A stretch of DNA of 64,000 nucleotides, from the NCBI RefSeq assembly GCF_000017625.1, contig NC_009712.1, positions 248,001-312,000 on the forward strand. Reading direction: 5' to 3'. A program made the translations under genes and the position numbers. Shown here one piece after another: positions 17,201 through 24,884 of this stretch; within the stretch, counting starts at the first letter, position 1, and each line of letters begins with the position of its first letter. Source of the DNA: Methanoregula boonei 6A8 (GTDB lineage: Archaea > Halobacteriota > Methanomicrobia > Methanomicrobiales > Methanospirillaceae). Under the pieces are notes generated by a model. That model was not told the origin of the DNA. It searched no databases and saw only the letters and a program-made list of their open reading frames with translations.

Positions 17201-17977
17201 ATGCCGGACCGGAAGATCAGGGGTTTTTTAATCGATCTCGACGGCGTGCTCTATACCGGGGACACCCCGGTCCCCGGAGCTGTTGAGGCAATTGAATTCC
17301 TGACAGAAAACGGCTACCCCTTCCGGTGCCTCTCCAACTCTACCCGGAAATGTCGGGCAACGATCGCGGCCCGGCTGGAAAAAATGGGTTTTGATATTCC
17401 GGAACACTCGATCTTCACTCCACCCCTTGCCGCGGTCCGGTACATGGAGGCGGCAGGAAAAGACAAGGCCTTCCTGCTTGTGACCGGCGATGTTGACCGG
17501 GACTTTTCCGGCGCCTGCACAGATGACGGTTCGGGGCACATGGACTATGTGGTGGTCGGCGATGCGGGGGATAATGTAACCTATGCAAATCTCAACCACG
17601 CCTTCCGCTGCCTGATGGAGGGGGCGGGACTTATCGCACTCGAAAAAGACCGGTACTGGATGGACCGGGACGGGCTTTCGCTCTCGGCCGGGCCGGTAGT
17701 TGCGGCCCTTGAAATGGCCTCTGGCACGACTGCAACCGTGGTCGGGAAGCCATCAAAGGAATTTTTCGGCCTTGCACTCCGGGACATGGGGCTTGCGGCC
17801 GGAGAGGTCGCCATGATCGGCGACGATATCTTCACCGATATCGGCGGGGCACAGGCTGCCGGTATACGGGGTGTCCTTGTCAGGACAGGTAAGTTCAGAA
17901 AGGATGTATGCGAAAAAAGTACTATAATTCCAGTGGCAATTATAAACTCTATCCGCGATATCGGAACGCTCCTGTAA
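17201..17977 (+). CDS. HAD-superfamily hydrolase, class IIA
   Basis: A 258-residue phosphatase of the NagD-like IIA subfamily. Motif I is DLDGVLYTG, motif II CLSNSTRK, the cap domain sits between, and the motif III/IV region is GKPSKEFF then MIGDDIFTDIGGAQAAG. Length and motifs match TIGR01458-like enzymes (LHPP type), but the substrate is not defined by sequence. The start at ATG 17201 is supported by GGTGAGGGGAG just upstream. Two earlier in-frame codons (17147, 17186) overlap the amidotransferase gene. Likely one operon with its neighbour. Confidence 0.88.
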   Translation: MPDRKIRGFLIDLDGVLYTGDTPVPGAVEAIEFLTENGYPFRCLSNSTRKCRATIAARLEKMGFDIPEHSIFTPPLAAVRYMEAAGKDKAFLLVTGDVDRDFSGACTDDGSGHMDYVVVGDAGDNVTYANLNHAFRCLMEGAGLIALEKDRYWMDRDGLSLSAGPVVAALEMASGTTATVVGKPSKEFFGLALRDMGLAAGEVAMIGDDIFTDIGGAQAAGIRGVLVRTGKFRKDVCEKSTIIPVAIINSIRDIGTLL

Positions 17978-17984
17978 CACTATC

Positions 17985-19091
17985 ATGACCCGCACCGATC
18001 GATTCCTTATTGTTGTTGTTGCCACGCTGATGGTTATTGCCATGGCTGCGGGGTACTTTTATGCAACCCGCCCGCAGGTGGTTGTTTCCCATATTGTTGT
18101 TGGCACCGATGATTCCCCGCCAATAACGACCACCCATACCTTCCCTTTTGAAAATAACCAGATCACCATTACGGTTCCTGTCGATGCAGCAGTCTACGAT
18201 GCGGCAAAATCGACAGATAAAACGGTCTCTGTTTATGGTAACGTGACTGAGAACGTCTGGGTAACGGATAGTTACCAGGAACTGATCAACGATCCCACCC
18301 AGGATCAAATGTTCACCAATCTCATTGCGCAGTTCCGCAAAATCCGGGACGAGAAGGGGCTCACCAGCGACGAGTATCTTGAACTGATGGCCACCTACAC
18401 CCAGTCCCTCACGTACGAGAACAACCCGGAGACACCAACAAAGTACCCGGTTGAAACTGTAGTTGAAGGGAATGGAAACTGTGGTGACAAGAGCGTGCTT
18501 CTTGCCGGTCTCCTCTCCCGCGAGGGGTACAAGGTATCGCTCCTGCTCTTTACACCTGAAGCGCATATGGCAGTCGGGGTCGGCTCCACCGATTCGCTGT
18601 ACAAGGACACCGGCTATGCCTATCTCGAATCGACCAACCTCTCCTACGTGGGCGTCCCTCCTGATGAGCTGGAGGGAGGTATCCGGCTCACATCCGAGCC
18701 GATGGTTATCCCGGTTGGAAACGGGACCACGCTGTATACCCGTGGTGCGGAGACTGCCTACATTTACAATGAGGAAACCCTCTCCGAACAGAAAGTGACT
18801 GCCATAAACGCACAGCTGGCACCGATCGCTTCCGATCTTACGGCAAAACAGAACCAGATCTCCCAACTCGAATCCCGGATGGAATCACTGCGGAGCTCGG
18901 GAAATATCGGGGGATACAATGCGCTGGTCTCATCCCAAAACGCGCAGGTATCGGCCTATAACGCAGAACTCTCCACCTACCAGAGGGAAGTGGCACAGGG
19001 CAATGCCTATGCCGAGGTCTACAATTACGTAATCACCCACGTGTACGACCGGAAAGGCACCTACTCCTGGGTGAAGGCAAATATGCCGTAG
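17985..19091 (+). CDS. Exported transglutaminase-like protein with coiled coil
   Basis: A 368-residue protein with an N-terminal membrane anchor (residues 8-26) and an extracellular region. A transglutaminase-like papain-fold core is visible at about 105-220: Cys166 in GNGNCGDKS, His194 in EAHMAVGV and Glu215 in YAYLEST in the third catalytic position. After it comes a helical region rich in Gln, Ser and Asn (about 265-345) with coiled-coil periodicity. Peptidase or crosslinking activity on surface proteins is possible; the substrate is unknown. It begins 7 bases after the HAD gene. Confidence 0.75.
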   Translation: MTRTDRFLIVVVATLMVIAMAAGYFYATRPQVVVSHIVVGTDDSPPITTTHTFPFENNQITITVPVDAAVYDAAKSTDKTVSVYGNVTENVWVTDSYQELINDPTQDQMFTNLIAQFRKIRDEKGLTSDEYLELMATYTQSLTYENNPETPTKYPVETVVEGNGNCGDKSVLLAGLLSREGYKVSLLLFTPEAHMAVGVGSTDSLYKDTGYAYLESTNLSYVGVPPDELEGGIRLTSEPMVIPVGNGTTLYTRGAETAYIYNEETLSEQKVTAINAQLAPIASDLTAKQNQISQLESRMESLRSSGNIGGYNALVSSQNAQVSAYNAELSTYQREVAQGNAYAEVYNYVITHVYDRKGTYSWVKANMP

Positions 19092-19118
19092 TGCCGGACC
19101 CGGACGGACCGCAAAAAT

Positions 19119-19997
19119 TCACGGTTCAGGTTCGGGAAGGCGCTGATCCGTTGCTTCCCGGAGGCGCCGTACCGCTGTGTCGCAGTACTGGTGCGAGACA
19201 TCAATCCCGATAAACCGGCGGCCGCATTTTGCGGCAGCAAGCGTGGTTGTCCCGGCCCCGTTGAAGGGGTCGATCACGATATCGTTTTTGTACGAGAAAA
19301 GTTTCATGACCCGTCGGGGCAGTTCCTCGGGAAACATTGCCGGGTGGTCGAACTCTTTCATCCGGTGCTCGGGCGGGATCTTCCAGCGGCCGATCACCCA
19401 TTCCTTGAATTCATCGGAGGTAATATCAATATCCTCGCGCCGTCCGGTCTTCTTGTGGGTCCCCTTGTCAAAGATCTCGACAAACTCCCAGGTGTACTTG
19501 ATGTAGGGCATGGAGGGGGATTTCCAGCTCCCCCATGCGGTGTACTTGGCGTTGTAGTTGTTCTTCTCCCAGAGGAATTCCGCTTTCCAGAGAAGGCCCA
19601 GCCCCAGGAGCTGGTTTGAGATGATATGGTGGGTGGGGACATAGTCCGAGAAGAGCGGCTGGACATTGACTGCCATCCTGCCTCCGGGCCGAAGCACCCG
19701 GACACATTCTGTCCAGACTGCATTGAGCGTGGCAAAATAATCGTTCCACTCCCGGGTGTCATCATGGGGATCCTGGGCATATGCGTGGCCGAAATTGTAG
19801 GGTGGCGAGGTGATGACAAGATCCACGCTTTCAGAGGGCATCCCGGAAAGGACAGAAAGCGCATCCCCGCAGAAGATCCGGTTGACAAAAGGTTCGATCT
19901 CCGGGTTTTCCCGGGAAGGGAGGGGTGCCTTGGCATCCTTTGAACCTTTACGGACCTTTGCCTTCCCGGCCTTGTCCTTTACTTTTTCCTGCTTCAA
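19119..19997 (-). CDS. Orphan site-specific DNA methyltransferase, beta class (N4-cytosine or N6-adenine)
   Basis: A 292-residue SAM-dependent DNA methyltransferase. The catalytic motif IV is TSPPYN (SPPY at 64-67) and comes before motif I, DPFNGAGTTTLAA near the C-terminus, which is the beta-class order. SPPY is most common in N4-cytosine enzymes. A Lys-rich N-terminal tail precedes the fold. The start is a TTG with GGTGAT just upstream. No restriction endonuclease is adjacent, so it looks like an orphan methylase. The target site cannot be read directly, though CTAG is a candidate because that tetramer is very scarce in this window. Confidence 0.85.
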   Translation of the reverse strand: MKQEKVKDKAGKAKVRKGSKDAKAPLPSRENPEIEPFVNRIFCGDALSVLSGMPSESVDLVITSPPYNFGHAYAQDPHDDTREWNDYFATLNAVWTECVRVLRPGGRMAVNVQPLFSDYVPTHHIISNQLLGLGLLWKAEFLWEKNNYNAKYTAWGSWKSPSMPYIKYTWEFVEIFDKGTHKKTGRREDIDITSDEFKEWVIGRWKIPPEHRMKEFDHPAMFPEELPRRVMKLFSYKNDIVIDPFNGAGTTTLAAAKCGRRFIGIDVSHQYCDTAVRRLREATDQRLPEPEP

Positions 19998-20074
19998 GGA
20001 TCACCCTGCCTGTGGAGTACTGGTGGAGCGGGGAAGGTAAAGAACGCATCTTCTTATCGGAACAGCGATCTGTT

Positions 20075-22723
20075 TCAATCGTACTTCCGGAACAGTTTCG
20101 GGTTCTGCCGCCGGATCCACCAGCGCCGGAGATACAGCCCGCACGCAGGTGCGGCACCAGCAGTGCCGATAACTGCGGCAGCCGTCCCGGTACCGGATGC
20201 CTGCGGGACGCCGTTATTTGCCGGAACAGGGGGGGTCCGGGGTACCTCAGGAGTTCTGTCTACGGATGCAGGGGTATCCGGAGCGACTGGCGGGGCGGGG
20301 GCCACAGACACCACAGGCATACTTACGGCAGGGGAAAGTGCGGCTGTATCCATGGTCCCTATGGAATTCACCCCTCCCATGGAGCTCCGCGTGGAAACAG
20401 CAAGATACGAGAAGCCCGGGGTGGTTGCCGTAAAGTAATGGGCATCCCCGGAACGGTTCAGGTATGTGGTTGGCAGTTCAGACCAGATGTCCTCCTCCAG
20501 GCGCATGAGAGTGACATGGGCCGGTGTGAGACGGTTTGCCCGGAGCCAGGTATCTGCCACGGCAAAGGTGATAGTCCCGGAGCTGATGGCAGATGGATTT
20601 GTGGCAACCGGCTCAAGGGAAACGATTCCCGCGGTGACGTGATCGTTACCCGGGGGCCGTACTGTCATGCCATATGCGACGATGAGATCGGTAGGGCCAA
20701 GAGGCTGGGACGGGACGAGGGTAGCCGCAGTGACAGTATAGGGGTACTCCGCAAATCCCCTGCTTCCCGCATTATCGAGGGCAAATGACATAATCCCTCC
20801 CGCGGGTGCGCCGGGAGATGTGGCTACAGATGATATGCCCCGACCGGATATTCCGCTCTCCGACACGCTGCCCCCAGAACCTGTTATCGCTGGCAGGGGT
20901 GTTGGTTCCGGTGGAGGAACCGGTTGAGTGTTTGTCGGAACCGTAGTCCGGGTGAGGGTTGGCACATCGGTCGGGAAAGTTGTAGGTACTTCCGTTGGAA
21001 GAGTTGTCGGTACTGTGGTTGGGGGGGTTGTTGGTACCTGGTATATTACCGAGAATCCGTTCTGGAGAAGACCTCCCCGCTCGTCGGGGTTAGTCACCAC
21101 AACGTTCCAGCTGCCGGCTTCCCGGCCGGTCAGATCGAACGTACAGGTAAGTTGCGTTGACCGGAGGGCCGTTACATTGGTGGCCAGGATGTCGGTAAAT
21201 CCGGTACGATTCAGTTTCACTGTAGGGGCAATGGTTGTGTTGAAGTTGCTCCCCGTGAGATCCGTAATCTGGATAAGGGTCGCATTGGTACCGCTGGAGG
21301 GGGTGATGCCGGTGACCGTAGGGCACGGCTGCGGAGCAGTGACGGTAAAACCTCCCGCCAGTGTTCCCGGAGGACTCCCGGGGTTAGCGACAACGACATT
21401 ATATTTCCCGGCTGCGGCACCAGTCAGGTTGAATGTGCTGGCAATCATTGTCGCAGAGCGCCACGTAACGCTGCCTGCCGGAATCGAGATCACACTCCCG
21501 ATATCAACGATCTCCAGCGAATTGCCGGTCTTACCGGTCACATACGCGTACGGGCCGGACACGGACACACCGGAGGGGACATCCAGCAGCGCACCTCCGG
21601 GCATGTTCGAAATAGTACCGAGATGAATCGGGACGGCGGGATTCGAAACATCTACAATTTCAAGCGCGTTGCTCCCGTAACTTGCCACATACGCGTAATG
21701 GTCGGACACATACACGCCCGTGGGAGCACCCAGCATGGCCTCACCCGTACCACTTACCAGGGCTCCCTTATGGATCGGGTTTGCGGGGTTTGCGACATCC
21801 ACGATCTCAAGGGTGTTGTCCCCGAAGCTTGCAACGTAGGCGAAATTCCTGATGACGAACACATTTTTGGGGTTTTTCAGGAATGGAGATTTTCCCTTTC
21901 CATCATTGATGGTGCCCTTGTGAACGGGATTGGCCGGGTTTGAGACATCTATGATCTCAAGGGTGTTGTTTCCGGAACTGGTTACATATGCATAATTACC
22001 TGAGACAAATACGCCGGTCGGATTTTTGAAGAGGATATCATCTTTCATGGTGCCTGCATGAACCGGGGCGGCAGGATCGGATATTTCCACGATCTCCAGG
22101 GAATTACTCCCGGAGCCTGCCACATATGCATACCTGCCGGAAACAGCGACTGACTGGGGGTTGTAAAGGAGCGCCCCGCCGGTTCCGTTGGTGATGCTCC
22201 CTGCATGAACCGGGTGTGCCGGGTTTGAGATATCGACGATTTCCAGGGCGTTGTTCCCGGAACTTGTTACATACGCATAGTTCCCTGATACGGCTACACC
22301 GGTGGGAGCCTTCAGGAGAGCACCCCCGGTCCCGTTGAGGAGGCTGCCTTTGTGGACCGGATGGGCCGGATCCGCGACATCGATAATTTCGAGCGCATTA
22401 CTCCCCTGGCTGGCCACGTATGCATGGGAGCCAGAAAGAAAAACCGCCAGGGGGCCGTTCAGGAACGGGGCCGTGCCTCCCCCGTCGGTGATGCTGCCTG
22501 CATGGATGGGGCGGGCGCCCACTGGCACCAGAAGTACCTGCGCCCCGGCCGCAAAACCCGAACCGGAGATGTTTGCGGTAAAAGTACGGGTCGTATTTTC
22601 TCTTGTATCCGGGGTAATGTCGGTAACCGAGGGAGCTGACGCGGCAGCACCGATCCCGATCAGGAGGGACAGGAGAAGAAGGGTGAATACGGTACGTGCT
22701 GGCAGGAGTGTGGGTTTGTTCAT
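20075..22723 (-). CDS. Large surface protein: seven LVIVD-type blades nested in an IPT/TIG domain, second TIG, Pro/Thr linker, C-terminal anchor
   Basis: An 882-residue exported protein. The signal peptide spans about 1-29. A TIG/IPT fold starts at 31 (PSVTDITP) and is interrupted near residue 70. Seven repeats of about 45-50 residues (consensus YAYVaSsGsNaLEIvDisNPA) fill 70-410, as in LVIVD beta-propellers. The TIG fold then resumes at 411-462 (YNVVVANPG). A second TIG follows at 467-561. A Pro/Thr-rich linker covers 562-611. A C-terminal domain resembling PGF-pre-PGF modules occupies about 620-790, and a hydrophobic segment with Arg-rich end (LYLRRWWIRRQ) is the likely anchor. Function is probably adhesion or envelope structure. 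Confidence 0.85.
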   Translation of the reverse strand: MNKPTLLPARTVFTLLLLSLLIGIGAAASAPSVTDITPDTRENTTRTFTANISGSGFAAGAQVLLVPVGARPIHAGSITDGGGTAPFLNGPLAVFLSGSHAYVASQGSNALEIIDVADPAHPVHKGSLLNGTGGALLKAPTGVAVSGNYAYVTSSGNNALEIVDISNPAHPVHAGSITNGTGGALLYNPQSVAVSGRYAYVAGSGSNSLEIVEISDPAAPVHAGTMKDDILFKNPTGVFVSGNYAYVTSSGNNTLEIIDVSNPANPVHKGTINDGKGKSPFLKNPKNVFVIRNFAYVASFGDNTLEIVDVANPANPIHKGALVSGTGEAMLGAPTGVYVSDHYAYVASYGSNALEIVDVSNPAVPIHLGTISNMPGGALLDVPSGVSVSGPYAYVTGKTGNSLEIVDIGSVISIPAGSVTWRSATMIASTFNLTGAAAGKYNVVVANPGSPPGTLAGGFTVTAPQPCPTVTGITPSSGTNATLIQITDLTGSNFNTTIAPTVKLNRTGFTDILATNVTALRSTQLTCTFDLTGREAGSWNVVVTNPDERGGLLQNGFSVIYQVPTTPPTTVPTTLPTEVPTTFPTDVPTLTRTTVPTNTQPVPPPEPTPLPAITGSGGSVSESGISGRGISSVATSPGAPAGGIMSFALDNAGSRGFAEYPYTVTAATLVPSQPLGPTDLIVAYGMTVRPPGNDHVTAGIVSLEPVATNPSAISSGTITFAVADTWLRANRLTPAHVTLMRLEEDIWSELPTTYLNRSGDAHYFTATTPGFSYLAVSTRSSMGGVNSIGTMDTAALSPAVSMPVVSVAPAPPVAPDTPASVDRTPEVPRTPPVPANNGVPQASGTGTAAAVIGTAGAAPACGLYLRRWWIRRQNPKLFRKYD

Positions 22724-22952
22724 GGAGCAGCCTCATTGGGAATTCAGGGATCAGGGCGATTGCCGGCCTGACAGGATTCCCGGCTCAACGTTCAGAGGCG
22801 TGGATCTCGGAAGTCCGTATTTTATCATTGAGGAGAAGACCAAATAAATATTGTTAATTGTATTCTTTATAAAAATACAGGTTTAAACCCTGACAGGGAA
22901 GATCAGGAAACCGGTCATGGCGGGGGATCCTCCCCCGCTCAGGCCCGTGTTC

Positions 22953-23093
22953 TTATTTCTTTTCTTCACTGTGCTCCATGTGGTCGAGTACCCGGTCCCA
23001 CATGACAAGGAGACCGGGGATTACCACGTAGGCCAGGAGACCGGTGCCGAGGAAGGCCCCGACAAGGATAATCTCGTTGTCCATGCGGGCCAT
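22953..23093 (-). CDS. 46-residue single-pass membrane protein
   Basis: A small ORF that starts two bases after the stop codon of the upstream gene at 23096-23599 and encodes MARMDNEIILVGAFLGTGLL plus a short amphipathic tail ending HMEHSEEKK. Residues about 8-32 form one membrane helix. The close spacing suggests translational coupling. I recognise no family, but the strong membrane pattern and third-position G/C bias favour a real gene. Confidence 0.6.
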   Translation of the reverse strand: MARMDNEIILVGAFLGTGLLAYVVIPGLLVMWDRVLDHMEHSEEKK

Positions 23094-23095
23094 CT

Positions 23096-23599
23096 TTAGG
23101 CAAGGGATGGAACGCCGTCCGCCCAGGTCTCGACCACGGTCTGGATGGAGTCGTCCTCGTAGGACGAGAGCGAAACCTGCTGCCGGGCAAACGTCAGGAG
23201 GAAAATTTCCCCGTTTGCCGCGTGGCACTTGAGGGTCACGGAGAACGTGTCGCTCTCGATTTCGTGTGCGGGGACTCCGCCGTGGGCCGCGATGTTTGCC
23301 GTGTTTGCAAGGACTGCGGCAACACCGGCCTTGTAGCCGGCCACCGTGGCGTAATTCTCCGCGGTACGACCGACGATTTTTGCCTCATTGTCCTGGTACA
23401 CGAACCGGGCCGTGTAGTTCTCCCGGGACTTCTCTACGGGCGGGTGGTTGGCGCCCGTGCTCATATACGATACACACCCGAACGGGTTGTTCAGGATGAC
23501 GGACTGGACCACTGCGTTGAGCGTGTCCACGTCCTCGAACGGTGCCGCAAGCGTGCGGACCGCACTCTTTACTGCACTCTTTGGTGCGAAGTCTGCCAT
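23096..23599 (-). CDS. Conserved-looking hypothetical protein (167 aa)
   Basis: The protein starts MADFAPKSAVKSAVRTLAAP at ATG 23599. Upstream in-frame codons exist, but that stretch does not look coding. It is a soluble alpha/beta-looking protein with a Gly-Cys turn (NNPFGCVSYMST) and a long central Ala-rich helix (ATVAGYKAGVAAVLANTANI). I recognise no catalytic motif and no family. It is followed immediately by a single-pass membrane protein, so the pair may form a membrane-associated unit. Confidence 0.7.
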   Translation of the reverse strand: MADFAPKSAVKSAVRTLAAPFEDVDTLNAVVQSVILNNPFGCVSYMSTGANHPPVEKSRENYTARFVYQDNEAKIVGRTAENYATVAGYKAGVAAVLANTANIAAHGGVPAHEIESDTFSVTLKCHAANGEIFLLTFARQQVSLSSYEDDSIQTVVETWADGVPSLA

Positions 23600-23791
23600 T
23601 TTTCTCACTTCCTTTGTTTTTGTTCTGTCGCAGGGCGCCCTTTGACATACAATCATAGTATTTGTAGGGATAAAGTCCTGAAAAAGCGGAGGAATCCGGG
23701 GCGGGAATATGACGGAATCCGGTATTTGGGCAATCCGGTGTGGAGCAGAGTTGAACGGACGCTGCAATCGAACGATAAAAGAAAAGAAGGG

Positions 23792-24301
23792 TTAGTCCTC
23801 CAGCAAGGACGGGAATTTGTGGTCGTATGCAAGACCGCCGGGGAAGACCCGGTAATATCTCCAGCCGCAGGATGGCGAATGTACCCAGATCATAATCCGG
23901 CAGCGGAGCCGGCCGGCCATCAGGCAGAGATATTCCACGGCCTCTTTGTAATCGGCGTGGAGCCGGGCCGCGCTCGGGACCGGCTTTCTCGCGCCGATAA
24001 CAAGCACGAGCAGCGGGTCATCTTTTTTGAAGGCAATGATGTTGACCGGCAGGGGTGATTCGGCGAGCCGGACCGGGACGTGCCCGTTTGCAGCAAGGAT
24101 CCGCAGTGCTTCATGGACATGGGCGCTGTTCCTGCTATACCGCTGAGCGGTACCTGCCTCATTCCCTCCCGGGGCAGTGTGCAGGATTACCGTTGTCTCA
24201 CCTGCGACTGCTTCGCAGGGGTTAATCCGGTTGCTGTACGAGGCACCGGATGCCATTGCACCCGGGGCAATCACGTCCTGTGCGGTTGTTGTTTCGATCA
24301 T
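23792..24301 (-). CDS. Hypothetical protein (169 aa)
   Basis: The ATG at 24301 follows a good ribosome-binding site (GAGGAG). The product begins MIETTTAQDVIAPGAMASGA. Its second half has a strand-rich stretch (PVNIIAFKKDDPLLVLVIGA) followed by a helix and a Trp/Tyr-rich end (MIWVHSPSCGWRYYRVFPGG). The strand-helix pattern with charged residues could suggest a nuclease-like fold, but I see no reliable signature. It is on the same strand as 23096-23599, 192 bases upstream. Family not recognised. Confidence 0.65.
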   Translation of the reverse strand: MIETTTAQDVIAPGAMASGASYSNRINPCEAVAGETTVILHTAPGGNEAGTAQRYSRNSAHVHEALRILAANGHVPVRLAESPLPVNIIAFKKDDPLLVLVIGARKPVPSAARLHADYKEAVEYLCLMAGRLRCRIMIWVHSPSCGWRYYRVFPGGLAYDHKFPSLLED

Positions 24302-24488
24302 GATACTCCTCTTTTTTTGCAACGGCCCGTGACCCGGGGCCCGGGTATTCTTATGTGCGGCAGGAAGGCAGGCGCAATCGGACCTGCCCGTACGCGAAAC
24401 AAACGCCGGCCCGGTAGAGAGAACCACGTACGATCGCTATGGCATATGCTGCAAAGCGATCACAAACCCATGACAACCGGACCGGCGG

Positions 24489-24725
24489 TCAACGACGCAG
24501 AAAAGAGATTGCGGGCGAAAAGATCCCGGCCCGGGTACCCGCAGAACGTACCCCGGCTCCGGCAATCAGGTAAGCTGGTGCTTTTTCCATCTCAAAGAGC
24601 CCGAAGAGGCCGCAGGTCAGGGTCATGAGGACAAAGCAGGTCTTCGCGAAACGGCGGGCGACCTTCTTTGGATACCCGATCTTCGCGAGCTTCCTCGTTA
24701 CCTTGGTGCAGAAATCCAGGCTCAT
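24489..24725 (-). CDS. Small hypothetical protein (78 aa) with hydrophobic segment
   Basis: ATG 24725 begins MSLDFCTKVTRKLAKIGYPK. A basic N-terminal helix is followed by a hydrophobic helix (CFVLMTLTCGLFGLF). Codons in the first 55 residues are G/C-biased like real genes here; the final 20 residues (RSAGTRAGIFSPAISFLRR) look less protein-like. It sits just upstream of the AT-rich gene's 3' boundary. No family recognised; moderate confidence that it is expressed. Confidence 0.42.
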   Translation of the reverse strand: MSLDFCTKVTRKLAKIGYPKKVARRFAKTCFVLMTLTCGLFGLFEMEKAPAYLIAGAGVRSAGTRAGIFSPAISFLRR

Positions 24726-24884
24726 ACTGATTATTCTAAAAATGATAAGGGATGTTATATGGGCTGCGGTAGATTCGGAAAATTTGGTAGTTATTGGGGG
24801 AATCGGGGGCTTAAATGGGGCCGGATGGGTGTAACCCGGAGGTTAGCTGAATGGGGGAGCGCGGGAGGAGATGATAATGAGTAA

